A DNA stretch of 25,718 nucleotides. Source: Desulfobacterales bacterium. Its GTDB lineage: Bacteria; Desulfobacterota; Desulfobacteria; Desulfobacterales; JAFDCJ01. The notes beneath the pieces are model-generated. The model made no database searches. It saw nothing but the letters and a program-made list of their open reading frames with translations, and was not told where the DNA came from. The position numbers and the translations under genes were made by a program. The stretch is taken from NCBI GenBank assembly GCA_020345785.1, contig CP070771.1, positions 5,509,650-5,535,367 on the forward strand. The letters are read 5' to 3'. Shown here one piece after another: positions 8,634-16,635 of the stretch; the stretch's first letter is position 1; the number at the start of each line of letters is the position of its first letter.

Positions 8634-9962
8634 ATGAAAAAACAACAGTTGGAAAAAATGGAATCCCTGTTTCACCTCATCCAGCATGAGTGGCAGGATA
8701 TCAACCCTCTCGAGCTGGTAATATATCAGCTAGCGCGGGGCAACACCTTCAACATGCGGGTCATGGGCCTGGAGAACATCCAGCGCTTTAGAGCAGAAAA
8801 TCCCGACTGTGCCATAACCTTCAAACCGAATCACCTCAGCGAGGCCGATTTCATTTTGCTCTGCATCCTGTTCCGGGAAAATAATATGAAGGTGCTCGTC
8901 GAAGGAGGCGCAAATCTTTTTATTGAAGATATCGATATTTTCACCGATGTGCTGCCGAGGTTTGTGAAAAAGGAGTTTAAGGATTTCGTGAAAGATAAGC
9001 GGATGAGCATCGCGCAGTACCTCACCACCAGGGGGGCGTTTAAGGTGTTCCGAGAACCGTTGAACATTAAACAGCCCGACGGCAGCGAAATGACGATCGG
9101 CAGAAAAGATATTATCTCTTTAACCCGTGCCTATCGTTACCATCTGGTAAGAGAAAAGGAGATGTTCGTCACCTTTCCCGGCTACTCAAGTATCAAATTG
9201 GGTCTGCTGGATCTGCTCAAAAAGGACGGCACGAAGACCGGCCGCAGCTACACCGGAAAAATTGACGGTTTCCATCATCTCCCGTTTCAAATGGACATCG
9301 AGGCCTCACTGGATACCGGTGTCGATGTCTATGTGGTTCCGGTAAACATCGCTTATGAGCGGGTCTTAGAAGATGAGCACTTTGCCAAAGTCGCACAGCT
9401 TTACGAATCCGGCGCGAGCAAAAAAGAGATTTATATAAATGATCTGGGTTATATTGTAAAAGAATTTTACTGTGATAAAACCAAGGTCGATCTCTCTATA
9501 AAATTCGGCGAACCTCGTAAAATAAACACACCGGATTTAAAGGACGGCTTCGTGGGCAGAAAAATAAAAAGTGCCGCTTATAAGCATGCTGAAGAATCAT
9601 TCGAACATGTGATGGCGATGCAGCCTATTTTTCCGGCCAATATATATTTTACTGCTTTTGCCGAGAACTTCAATCGCATGCCGGTGCGGGTTATGAAAGA
9701 AAGAATCGATGATATCAGAGATTATCTAAGAACGTTGGAGTGGGGCAAAGCCAAGCGCCGAGTTGACTTAAATTATGTCCTAAACTACGACCACCACATC
9801 ATGCCGGCCGATGAGATCATTAACCGGACGTTTCATATTTTCAAGGGTCCGAGCAGACATATCACCGATATGGACGGCGGTACGTTTGTCGTCTATAACA
9901 AAGAGGTTGCACAACAATACAAAAACCACACAGCTCATTTCTTTGAGAATATGACTTCATGA
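8634..9962 (+). CDS. PlsB-like glycerol-phosphate acyltransferase family protein
   Basis: The 442-residue protein carries the acyltransferase motif series: NHLSEAD at 66-72 (the catalytic HX4D), GAFKVFR at 134-140 (block II), FPGYSSIKLG at 181-190 in the place of the FPEGTRS block, and VYVVPVNIAYE from 232 (block IV). Known relatives acylate glycerol-3-phosphate or lysophosphatidate at the inner membrane. Block III is unusual: the usual Glu-Gly-(T/G)-R-S is changed, though KTGRSYTGK follows at 201-209 and may replace it. No membrane helix is obvious, so it would be a peripheral protein. It is the last gene of the GTPase operon and overlaps nothing; the following gene is convergent. A specialised acyltransferase rather than the housekeeping PlsB seems likely. 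Confidence 0.8.
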   Translation: MKKQQLEKMESLFHLIQHEWQDINPLELVIYQLARGNTFNMRVMGLENIQRFRAENPDCAITFKPNHLSEADFILLCILFRENNMKVLVEGGANLFIEDIDIFTDVLPRFVKKEFKDFVKDKRMSIAQYLTTRGAFKVFREPLNIKQPDGSEMTIGRKDIISLTRAYRYHLVREKEMFVTFPGYSSIKLGLLDLLKKDGTKTGRSYTGKIDGFHHLPFQMDIEASLDTGVDVYVVPVNIAYERVLEDEHFAKVAQLYESGASKKEIYINDLGYIVKEFYCDKTKVDLSIKFGEPRKINTPDLKDGFVGRKIKSAAYKHAEESFEHVMAMQPIFPANIYFTAFAENFNRMPVRVMKERIDDIRDYLRTLEWGKAKRRVDLNYVLNYDHHIMPADEIINRTFHIFKGPSRHITDMDGGTFVVYNKEVAQQYKNHTAHFFENMTS

Positions 9963-10011
9963 TGTTATAAAAATTCCGTGACATCGCGACGGTACCTGGT
10001 CAACGCTTCGC

Positions 10012-10278
10012 TCAACTCCCGGAATCATCGTGTTGCTCGGCTTTCGCCTGCTCCAGTTCTTCAATTATTTCTTTCAGCCGAAATTCTCTGGCCTCAACTT
10101 TGACCATCATCATGCCGAAGGATTCGGCCAATTCGCTGAGAAAACCGGGATATCTTCCTTTTTTTGAAAGTTCAAACAGACGATCGGAGTCCGCCTTGTC
10201 GTATCTGCCGGAAGCAATCTTTTTACAGCAGTCATTCAGCATTTCAAACAAATCAAGATAGTAACGTTCAAAATCCAT
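10012..10278 (-). CDS. small helical conserved protein
   Basis: The 88-residue protein starts at ATG 10278: GGAGG lies six bases upstream, whereas the TTG at 10284 directly abuts that GGAGG and cannot be served by it. The sequence is entirely helical, with a heptad-like C-terminal part (VEAREFRLKEIIEELEQAK) suited to a coiled coil. The central ELAESFGMMMVKVEAREFRL line is of a type I know from the linker before sensor or PAS domains in deltaproteobacterial signalling proteins, so this may be a stand-alone version of such a helical module. No enzyme motif is seen. It is convergent with the acyltransferase gene. Confidence 0.7.
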   Translation of the reverse strand: MDFERYYLDLFEMLNDCCKKIASGRYDKADSDRLFELSKKGRYPGFLSELAESFGMMMVKVEAREFRLKEIIEELEQAKAEQHDDSGS

Positions 10279-10466
10279 GATCAACCTCCATTTAAACCGG
10301 TCACCATTTTTTCCTGAATAATAGGGATAATATATTTATTTCCCCATCCCCTGGCAAGTAACAGCAAATTTATTGACTCTAAAAGAAATTTTATGATACT
10401 CGAAAGTCCATAGGACGAACGGATTTTTTGATACTTTCGCAAAAGCCATGGTGGAGGCGCAAACCT

Positions 10467-11393
10467 ATGATCAAACAGTTGAGCCTGTTTCCGGACAGCC
10501 CTTTAAATTTAACGGACAGCCTACTTGATGAAAAAATTGCCACCCTTGAGACCATGGTCAACCCTGTTGACGAAATATTTGCAGCCAGCACCCGTTTTAG
10601 AAATAGTCGCAATTTAATGGAGCTGCTGGGCTTTATTGCTCGCTTTCCAAATTACTCGCCCTTTAATGGTTTGCTGCTCTATATCCAGAACTCTTCTGCC
10701 ACTTACGTTGCAACCGCACGCAATTGGCTGCAAAAATTCAAGAGACAACCCAAATATGATGCCCGTCCCATGGCAATATTGGCACCGATGGCCCCCATCC
10801 TTTTTGTTTTCGACATCCAGGACACAGAGGGGGCACCGGTTCCATCTGCTGTGCTGAAGTCAAGCGCAACCCTCAATCAAATACCTGCCAAAATTTATAC
10901 GAATACGTTATATAACTGCGCAACACATGGGATTGCTGTTCATGAAACGACTGCAGAAAAGGCGCCGACAGACACGACCAGCCGAATTACACCGGCACTG
11001 CGCAAACAATTTAAGAATTTTGATCTCAAAAAAGATACCAGCTATTTAATCCTCATAGACAAGACACAATCTCTGGAAGATAAGTACTCATCCCTCGTCC
11101 ACGAACTGGGACACATCTTTTGCGGCCATCTCGGAATTGACCGCCATGCATGGTGGCCGGAGCGAGATGACGCGTATATCGAGGGTGAAGAGATAGAAGC
11201 CGATGCAGTTGCATATCTGGTCTGCAAACGTTTAGGCTTGCAGGAAAAGTCGGCAAAATACCTGTCGCGCTGTATGGAAAAAGATCAGCAATTACCTGTA
11301 TTCAGCCTAAATGCCGTCTTACAGGCCGTATCCTATACAGAAGAAATGGGCAAATTCCGCTGGAAAGAGCCCCGCAAGCAGCGTCGGAGTTAG
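10467..11393 (+). CDS. ArdC/ImmA-like zinc metallopeptidase
   Basis: The 308-residue protein has HELGH at 212-216 with a further His at 221 and the acidic EEIEAD line at 241-246, the expected set of zinc ligands and active-site Glu of gluzincins of the ImmA/IrrE and ArdC groups. The N-terminal region has the ArdC-type pattern PNYSPFNGLLLYIQNSSA, a Trp-containing helix and then ARPMAILAP, which in ArdC binds single-stranded DNA. GGAGG at 10453-10457 is nine bases from ATG 10467; an in-frame TTG at 10428 has no such site. Residues 4-8 read QLSLF, an exact match to the bacterial sliding-clamp binding consensus. ArdC proteins counter restriction on incoming DNA, whereas ImmA cleaves phage-type repressors; the function here remains open. 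No plasmid or phage genes are nearby. Confidence 0.8.
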   Translation: MIKQLSLFPDSPLNLTDSLLDEKIATLETMVNPVDEIFAASTRFRNSRNLMELLGFIARFPNYSPFNGLLLYIQNSSATYVATARNWLQKFKRQPKYDARPMAILAPMAPILFVFDIQDTEGAPVPSAVLKSSATLNQIPAKIYTNTLYNCATHGIAVHETTAEKAPTDTTSRITPALRKQFKNFDLKKDTSYLILIDKTQSLEDKYSSLVHELGHIFCGHLGIDRHAWWPERDDAYIEGEEIEADAVAYLVCKRLGLQEKSAKYLSRCMEKDQQLPVFSLNAVLQAVSYTEEMGKFRWKEPRKQRRS

Positions 11394-11655
11394 CATCCGA
11401 AGTCAGCCCCACAGGATCCATTCACCAGCCAGCCGCATCGTTTCAGCAGCGCTTTCAAATTTTGTGAAATGATATTCCTAAAATTTGGGTAATGTTTTTC
11501 ACAGGCAGTTGTTTTTTAAAGACCTTGCGATTTATAACTACCTGATATTTCTTCACATAACACTTTATTCGAAAGTTAGCACGTTTTTTGCTTTATCGCA
11601 TTTGTGAACATCGAATAAAACGCACTTAATACATCATCCTTTTTATCCTCAGCTC

Positions 11656-11889
11656 ATGTCACGGGGGTGCAACTTGTCGGATTTTCGTGAATTAACAACC
11701 AGCACAAGAATTAAGGAAGATCGATCCCTGCATATGGAACACCCTGCTTACATAATTGACAGAGGCGGACGCCGATTGGGGATTGAACGACGGCAGTTTG
11801 CTTATTCACACTATTTTCCGGAAAGAAGGGCCGGCATCGACCGACGGGTCCTGCCGGACAGAAGAGTCAATACCAGAGATGTTGATTAA
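11656..11889 (+). CDS. small arginine-rich hypothetical protein
   Basis: The 77-residue protein contains two related Arg-rich units, GGRRLGIERRQFAYSHYF and PERRAGIDRRVLPDRR, i.e. a repeated RRxGI-RR core separated by an aromatic stretch. This repeated motif is one I associate with small deltaproteobacterial proteins of unknown role and with PilZ-linked tails; a nucleic acid or polyphosphate contact would fit the charge but is not shown. The start is unsure: ATG 11656 has no ribosome-binding site, while the in-frame TTG at 11674 has GGGGGT five bases upstream. It stands alone between gaps of 262 and 236 bases. Confidence 0.6.
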   Translation: MSRGCNLSDFRELTTSTRIKEDRSLHMEHPAYIIDRGGRRLGIERRQFAYSHYFPERRAGIDRRVLPDRRVNTRDVD

Positions 11890-12125
11890 TCGTTAAATCA
11901 TCCGACCATACATCAGCCGGAAGCTGGCGATAAATAGTGCCCGCCATACCGCCATCTGGCCTGAATGAATCGTCTTTAATTGACCTGCCTTAATTTGATT
12001 ACCCATTGCCTATTGCTTTTAGCATCGGTTTTGCTTTATAATACCCGATCTCCATTTCCATTTGCGGTGGTTTGCAGCCTTTTCAGGTGGTATGGGGTTT
12101 AAAAGATTGGAGGTATAACGTCCAA

Positions 12126-13343
12126 ATGGATAGATCGGCTAAAATCGTCGTTGCCCTGTTAGTGATTGCCGTGATCGGATTTTTCATTTACAGCAAGCTT
12201 GCCGGCTGGCATAAAAAAAAGGTTGAGTCAGCAGTCACTCAGGAGCAGGCGGAATGGCAAAACAAAACGGACCAATTGGAGCAGAAAATCACCAGCCTTC
12301 AAACTGAGCTGGCTGAAGTTAAAAACCAAAAGCTTCCGACGGAAAAAATGGCAGAGGTATTCGGCGGCGAGCAAAAAACGCCTCAGATTCAGGATGATGA
12401 GGTAAAGTTGGCCGAAGTGGTGGTTGAGGTAAAAAAATTAGCCGCGGTTGTCAGGGATGAAAAAAAATTGGCCGCCCTGCTGAATGACGAAAAAAAACTG
12501 GCTGAAGCTTTAGGCGATGAGACAAAATTAATCGAGGTGATGCGTGAAGAAGAAAAGCTGGCCAAGGTATTGCGAGATGAAAAAAAGCTGGCGGTAATAC
12601 TGCGTGATGAAAAAAAGCTGGCCGAAATATTGGCTGAAGAAAACAAAGATGAGACCCAAGAAGATGAGACCCAAGAAAAGGTGATCGTTAAGAAAAAAAT
12701 TTCTCCTCCCGATGTGCAATCGGACCTAGCTGATATCGAACGCCGGATCAGGGCATTTTTCACCTATCTGGATGAGCAAGCCTATGTTCAGGCATATGAT
12801 CTGGAAGGAGGAACCTATCTTCAGTATCAGATTGCGATCAACAAGTTATCATCAACCCCGCCGGTAATCGCCGGTGAAATGCAATCGCTGTACGCCATGG
12901 TTCGCAACGTGGCCCACTTTTATCGGGTCATGGGTAAAAAGCCGATTTATCTCAGCAGAGAGATACTCCAGAACGAGGCCGAGGTAATTGAACCGGTGAT
13001 GCGAACCTTTTACCGGTGGTATACCATGGACGAAGCCGGCAAATCTGCCTTGGGGGGGCGTCCATCGCCGGAAATAATGTATGAGTATGCCGGCTTTTTA
13101 TTGCACACATTAGGCGGCAGGAGTTATCTATTAAGAAGGAGTCCCAAGGTCAGAGCCTTGACCACCTATTATTGCGTCCTAACACTGGACAGAGCCAATG
13201 ATGAAGAGCTCAATTCCATGGGCATTGATATCAGACCTTATATAAAATCCTCGTTGATGGAAATTAAAAATCAGATCGGTCTTATCTATCAAAAAGAGTA
13301 TATCACAAAACTCAGTGAGTTAAGCCTGAAGTACTACCCTTAA
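12126..13343 (+). CDS. membrane-anchored protein with decapeptide repeats and a C-terminal helical domain
   Basis: The 405-residue product starts at ATG 12126, with GGAGG at 12109-12113; a TTG at 12072 in frame is less likely. Residues 7-25 form an N-terminal membrane anchor, followed by a coiled coil at 33-70. Residues 91-170 are eight ten-residue repeats in perfect register, consensus DEKKLAxxLR, with a ninth degenerate unit (TEKMAEVFGG) at 72-81. They should form a long charged helix. Residues 171-185 hold two DETQE units. The C-terminal 220 residues are helical (IERRIRAFFTYLDEQAYVQ, then aromatic-rich segments) and look like a folded domain I do not recognise. The topology suggests a periplasmic rod with a terminal domain, possibly a spacer or scaffold. 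Confidence 0.8.
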   Translation: MDRSAKIVVALLVIAVIGFFIYSKLAGWHKKKVESAVTQEQAEWQNKTDQLEQKITSLQTELAEVKNQKLPTEKMAEVFGGEQKTPQIQDDEVKLAEVVVEVKKLAAVVRDEKKLAALLNDEKKLAEALGDETKLIEVMREEEKLAKVLRDEKKLAVILRDEKKLAEILAEENKDETQEDETQEKVIVKKKISPPDVQSDLADIERRIRAFFTYLDEQAYVQAYDLEGGTYLQYQIAINKLSSTPPVIAGEMQSLYAMVRNVAHFYRVMGKKPIYLSREILQNEAEVIEPVMRTFYRWYTMDEAGKSALGGRPSPEIMYEYAGFLLHTLGGRSYLLRRSPKVRALTTYYCVLTLDRANDEELNSMGIDIRPYIKSSLMEIKNQIGLIYQKEYITKLSELSLKYYP

Positions 13344-13554
13344 TGAGCATAAAGCCCTTGATGCGCCGGTGACGAAAATATACAATAACTCCCTTCATAA
13401 GCCATCCCGCTCTATCGGGGTGAGAATTGAAACGGTTTTACCGTCACAGCGCGAGTATTTTGCGGTGGTTCAAACCTTAACGATGCCGGTGGCTTGTGAA
13501 TGGAGCCAACCGAAAATTATTAATTCACTCCGGTGTAAAGTTCAGAAAGATACG
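13344..13554. other. intergenic region filled by repeat copy B
   Basis: This gap is occupied mostly by the palindromic repeat. The repeat happens to be open in the frame of the following gene, which would falsely extend that gene upstream by 62 codons. Confidence 0.6.
13384..13505 (-). repeat. palindromic dispersed repeat, copy B
   Basis: The second copy, in the opposite orientation to copies A and C. Read on the minus strand it begins CTCCATTCACAAGCCACC, continues GGCATCGTTAAGGTTTGAAC, CGGTAAAACCGTTTCAATTC and CCCGATAGAGCGGG, and ends GGAGTTATT. Its 17-base ends pair with two mismatches. The internal CCCG/CGGG hairpin is kept although the surrounding bases differ from the other copies. Confidence 0.85.
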
Positions 13555-14121
13555 ATGGAAAAATTCAGACTGCTGATTTACTTTACGGCGATTTCGTTGA
13601 TCAACCTCGGCACGCTACAGGCCGCCGATTTGAAAAACGGCTTTATGGGTATCCCATGGCAAACCAAAATATCCGAGTTGCCGGATTTTGTTCAGGTTGC
13701 TGAAAAGTATGGCGTCAAATATTATGGGAATCCGAAAAAATCTTACACTCTCTTCGGCGTGGATGTGCCTTACGTCACCTACGCTTTTTATGCCGGTAAA
13801 TTCTTTGCTGCTTATGCCGACATCCCGTCGATCGATATATTCGAACAACTTAAACAACACATTACCCAAAAATACGGTTCGCCGCGAACAACACTAAAGT
13901 TTAATGAAGGGCAGAAGATTTACAATTGGAAGCATGCAGACACCAAAATTAAGCTGAAGCTCTATGAAAATGAAGGCAAGATGAAGTTGGGATTTTACTA
14001 TGCGCCCCTTGCTGCAAAAGTCAATAGAGCCCAGCGCGAAGCATTTCCACCGCCCCAGAAACCCACTTTTCCCCTTGACGAAAGACGACTGCGTGAAGCC
14101 ATGGAAGTGATGGGCTTTTAG
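13555..14121 (+). CDS. exported hypothetical protein
   Basis: The 188-residue product begins MEKFRLLIYFTAISLINL with likely cleavage after LQA at residue 23, a normal Sec signal peptide. The frame is open further upstream to 13369, but that part is the dispersed repeat and would put 62 residues before the signal peptide, so ATG 13555 is used. The mature protein starts LKNGFMGIPWQTKISEL and has a pattern of alternating strands with many Tyr and Lys (YKYGNPKK-like runs, YAFYAGKFFAAYADIP), resembling small periplasmic alpha/beta proteins that open with a GIPWGT-type segment in many deltaproteobacteria. I know no function for them. A hairpin-rich repeat follows the stop. Confidence 0.75.
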   Translation: MEKFRLLIYFTAISLINLGTLQAADLKNGFMGIPWQTKISELPDFVQVAEKYGVKYYGNPKKSYTLFGVDVPYVTYAFYAGKFFAAYADIPSIDIFEQLKQHITQKYGSPRTTLKFNEGQKIYNWKHADTKIKLKLYENEGKMKLGFYYAPLAAKVNRAQREAFPPPQKPTFPLDERRLREAMEVMGF

Positions 14122-14375
14122 CAATTGTTAAACCTGCCTTGGAGCGGGTGCAAGGCCTCGCCGGCAGGTGGAATATCGAGTCAACGACCACCCCGTGCAA
14201 AGCACGGGATGACTTGAATTATCCCGCCAACAGGCGGGAAAAGGCAAGAGGACGTAAGTACGCTTATCGTTGAACTTGCAAGCGGGTGCGGAGCACCCGG
14301 TTTGTAAGGCAAGAATCATGGACATCAAATGCTCGGCGGAACCGGTGCGCGAAAGATGCCTCATAGGAGAGGGAA
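14122..14375. other. intergenic region filled by the modular hairpin repeat, copy 1
   Basis: After the stop at 14121 the inverted pair ACCTGCC (14132-14138) and GGCAGGT (14163-14169) could form a long hairpin, and the modular repeat then runs to 14319. The remaining 55 bases lead to the nucleosidase gene and end in its AGGAGAGGG ribosome-binding site. Small open frames across the repeat are not genes. Confidence 0.6.
14178..14319 (+). repeat. modular hairpin repeat, copy 1
   Basis: This element shares long linkers with the inverted copy at 20464-20613: GAGTCAACGACCACC, GACTTGAATT, AAAAGGCAAGAGGACGT, AGTACGCTTATCGTTGAACT and GGCAAGAATCA. Between the linkers lie three hairpins: CCCGTGC/GCACGGG with loop AAA, TCCCGCC/GGCGGGA with loop AACA, and CGGGTGC/GCACCCG with loop GGA. 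The hairpins differ in sequence from those in the other copy. Confidence 0.85.
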
Positions 14376-15161
14376 ATGTCGCTCAAAGAACATGAATACA
14401 TAAGACAGACACTGGAAAGGTACACGAACTGCAAGCTGGAAGATTTCTGTGATCACGTGCTGATAACCAATTTCAAACAGTATATCAAACGCTTTCAGGA
14501 AAAAAACAAGAGCAAATATTTCGAAGGTAACTTTGGCATCGTAAATGCTCACCAGGAAAACTGCACCATGATCGATTTCGGCATCGGCTCACCCCAGGCC
14601 GCTCTGATTATCAACTGTCTGGCCTATCTTGATAATCTCAAATCGGTCATAATGCTCGGGATGTGCGGCGGGATTGACGACATTCTCGAAGTCGGCGATT
14701 TTCTGATTCCCTCGGCTGCCATCCGCGGTGAAGGCACCAGCCGACATTATCTGCCGCCTGAGTTTCCCGCCATTCCGGCCTCATCGGTTAATTTGTATTG
14801 CATCGGAGCTATTCGCAAGGTTGGCTTGACTCCCCGGTGCGGCATTGTCTACACCACCGACCGGCGCCTGTGGGAGTATGATGAAGCATTTGTCGCCTAC
14901 TTAAGGAAACAGCGCATTCTGGCGATCGAGATGGAATTGGCGACGCTATTTTCAGTGGCTTACCGCTACGAGGTCCCTATCGGGTCGATCATGCTGGTCT
15001 CGGACATGCCCCTGCAGAAAAGAGGCATTAAGGACAAACAGCTGTACAATAAAATCTTTTCGTCATACATGGATACCCATCTTGAAATTGCCATGGATGC
15101 CGTTTCCAAAATCCATTCAAACTGGCGCACGGTCGCGCGCAAGCTATCCAGTGAGTGGTAG
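14376..15161 (+). CDS. amn: AMP nucleosidase, short form
   Basis: The 261-residue protein belongs to the phosphorylase/nucleosidase superfamily and resembles the compact AMP nucleosidases rather than the long enterobacterial Amn. Visible motifs are GIGSPQAAL at 69-77 (phosphate/ribose pocket), MLGMCGGID at 93-101, EVGDFLIPSAAIRGEGTSRH at 105-124, TTDRRLWE at 160-167, the base-binding AIEMELAT at 183-190, and VSDMP at 208-212 with the catalytic-type Asp at 210. The reaction is hydrolysis of AMP to adenine and ribose 5-phosphate in the cytoplasm. AGGAGAGGG just upstream supports the ATG. The MFS transporter gene overlaps its 3' end, so the two are likely translated together. A related nucleosidase specificity cannot be excluded. 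Confidence 0.85.
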   Translation: MSLKEHEYIRQTLERYTNCKLEDFCDHVLITNFKQYIKRFQEKNKSKYFEGNFGIVNAHQENCTMIDFGIGSPQAALIINCLAYLDNLKSVIMLGMCGGIDDILEVGDFLIPSAAIRGEGTSRHYLPPEFPAIPASSVNLYCIGAIRKVGLTPRCGIVYTTDRRLWEYDEAFVAYLRKQRILAIEMELATLFSVAYRYEVPIGSIMLVSDMPLQKRGIKDKQLYNKIFSSYMDTHLEIAMDAVSKIHSNWRTVARKLSSEW

Positions 15162-16512
15162 CAATGCCGACGCCGGCTTCTTTGACGTCTTTGGAATCAA
15201 TTATGTCCCAGAACCAACTGACCTGCCAGTTCAACCCCCCGAGCATAGCCCATTGAGCAGGCGACGTCTTCATAATATATTATCCCGCCTTGATGTATAC
15301 TATGGCTGGTACATATTGGCTGCCGGTTTTCTCCTGCTTTTCTTCCAGGCCGGTGCCCGCTTCTCTTTCGGCATTATGTTCAAACCAATGATGGTTGAAC
15401 TCGGCTGGAACCGGGCATCGGTTTCATCGGTATTTTTTTTAAACATGACCTGCTTTGCATTAACTCTTAGTATCGCCGGTAAACTCTATGACCGGTGGGG
15501 GCCGAAGTGGGTCATCCTCATTTCAACGCTGTTTCTCTCGGTGGGATATGCCTGTGTTTCCTTTATTGACCGGCTGTGGGAATTTCACATTTACTATGGC
15601 ATCTTAGCTGCCATCGGCATGGGCGGCGCCTCGGTGCCGCTGATCGCAGCCCTGATGAGCAAATGGTTCGAAAAAAAACGGGGGCTTGTGATCAGCCTGG
15701 CCCTCTCCGGAAATTGTATCGGGCAGTTTGTACTGGTGCCGTTTTTCAGCAACCTTATCTTAGAATTCGGGTGGCGATTCGCCTGCATCGTCATCGGTGT
15801 AGTTATATTTGCGGTAAATATGGTTTTGGCGCTGTTTGTGATAAAAACCGAACCTCCCAAGCCGGGCTTAAAGCCCTGCAGCCGCAAAAATCGATCCGGC
15901 TTCAGGAATAACCGATCGCCCAGCGGCATAACCGCAAGCGCAACAGACCTTGACCTCAAAGCAGCCATGAAAACATCGTCGTTCTGGCTGTATCTCATCG
16001 TCATGTTTGTATGTGGCAGCGGCGATTTTCTGATAACCACGCACCTGGTTCCCATGGTAACCGATTTTAATATTTCGCCGGCGGTTGCTGCCAACATGCT
16101 GGCCTGGTTCGGCTTACTGAGCATGGGTGGGATTCTGATTGCCGGTCCGGTTTCGGATGCGGCCGGCAACAAAATTCCCATTACGTTAACCTTTGTGCTG
16201 CGTCTGATTCTTTTTCTTTTAATATTGCGCTATCAAAATCTGGTTTCTTTTTATATCTTTGCCGTGACTTTCGGGTTTACATTTCTGATTACGGCCCCCC
16301 TGACCACCACCCTGATAGGCAGGCTTTTCGGTTTCTCACATATCGGGCTTATTTCGGGTTTCATCACGATGATCCACCACCTAGGTGGAGGATTCTGGGC
16401 TTATGCGGGCGGGTTATCATTTGACAAAAGCGGCAGTTATCAATGGTCCTTTGTTGTATCGGCGGTGATGGCGGGAATTGCTGTCATCTGCACACTTATG
16501 ATAAAGGAGTAA
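15151..16512 (+). CDS. MFS transporter, oxalate/formate antiporter or monocarboxylate type
   Basis: From the GTG at 15151 the protein has 453 residues with about 12 membrane helices in two halves split by a basic cytoplasmic loop (KPCSRKNRSGFRNN). The N-terminal YYGWYILAAGFLLLFFQAG and the RFSFGIMFKPM line are typical of the oxalate/formate antiporter and SLC16-like branch of the major facilitator superfamily, and YDRWGPKW is the usual loop 2-3 motif. The start is uncertain: the frame is open back to 15082, GTG 15151 overlaps the nucleosidase gene by 11 bases, and TTG 15253 would give a protein starting shortly before helix 1; none has a good ribosome-binding site, which fits translational coupling. 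The substrate is likely a small carboxylate, inferred from family only. Confidence 0.82.
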   Translation: MSGSNADAGFFDVFGINYVPEPTDLPVQPPEHSPLSRRRLHNILSRLDVYYGWYILAAGFLLLFFQAGARFSFGIMFKPMMVELGWNRASVSSVFFLNMTCFALTLSIAGKLYDRWGPKWVILISTLFLSVGYACVSFIDRLWEFHIYYGILAAIGMGGASVPLIAALMSKWFEKKRGLVISLALSGNCIGQFVLVPFFSNLILEFGWRFACIVIGVVIFAVNMVLALFVIKTEPPKPGLKPCSRKNRSGFRNNRSPSGITASATDLDLKAAMKTSSFWLYLIVMFVCGSGDFLITTHLVPMVTDFNISPAVAANMLAWFGLLSMGGILIAGPVSDAAGNKIPITLTFVLRLILFLLILRYQNLVSFYIFAVTFGFTFLITAPLTTTLIGRLFGFSHIGLISGFITMIHHLGGGFWAYAGGLSFDKSGSYQWSFVVSAVMAGIAVICTLMIKE

Positions 16513-16545
16513 CGTCATGGGGTTGAATAAGCGCTTAACAAAGCG

Positions 16546-16569
16546 ACATCGACAATTTGTTGTCGATGT
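16546..16569 (+). terminator. perfect hairpin after the MFS gene, possible terminator
   Basis: ACATCGACAA at 16546-16555 pairs without mismatch with TTGTCGATGT at 16560-16569 around a TTTG loop. It lies 34 bases after the MFS stop. A run of T (TCTTTTTG) only appears about 20 bases later, so it is not a textbook intrinsic terminator; an operator or mRNA-end structure is also possible. Confidence 0.45.
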
Positions 16570-16597
16570 TGAGTATGTTATTGTGTCTTTTTGTCAT

Positions 16598-16635
16598 AAA
16601 TGAGCTAAAATTAAAAATGACTAAAATGAGCTAAA
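16598..16635 (+). promoter_or_regulatory. iterated AAATGAGCTAAA motif
   Basis: AAATGAGCTAAA occurs at 16598-16609 and 16624-16635, with AAATGACTAAA at 16615-16625 between them. Such closely spaced direct repeats upstream of a gene are typical of binding sites for a transcription factor. No cognate regulator is encoded in the window. Confidence 0.35.

Noticed and set aside
13400..13440. CRISPR-like repeat because of the GTTTCAATTCTCACCCCGAT stretch
   Set aside because: It occurs once per dispersed element, with no spacer-repeat array and no cas gene.
13369..13554. Upstream extension of the exported protein gene by 62 codons
   Set aside because: The extension is the palindromic repeat copy B and would bury the signal peptide.
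14128..14364. Open frame on the minus strand whose peptide resembles that of a plus-strand frame at 20465-20659
   Set aside because: Both frames lie across the modular hairpin repeat. Their likeness comes from conserved linkers, and the hairpin parts differ totally.
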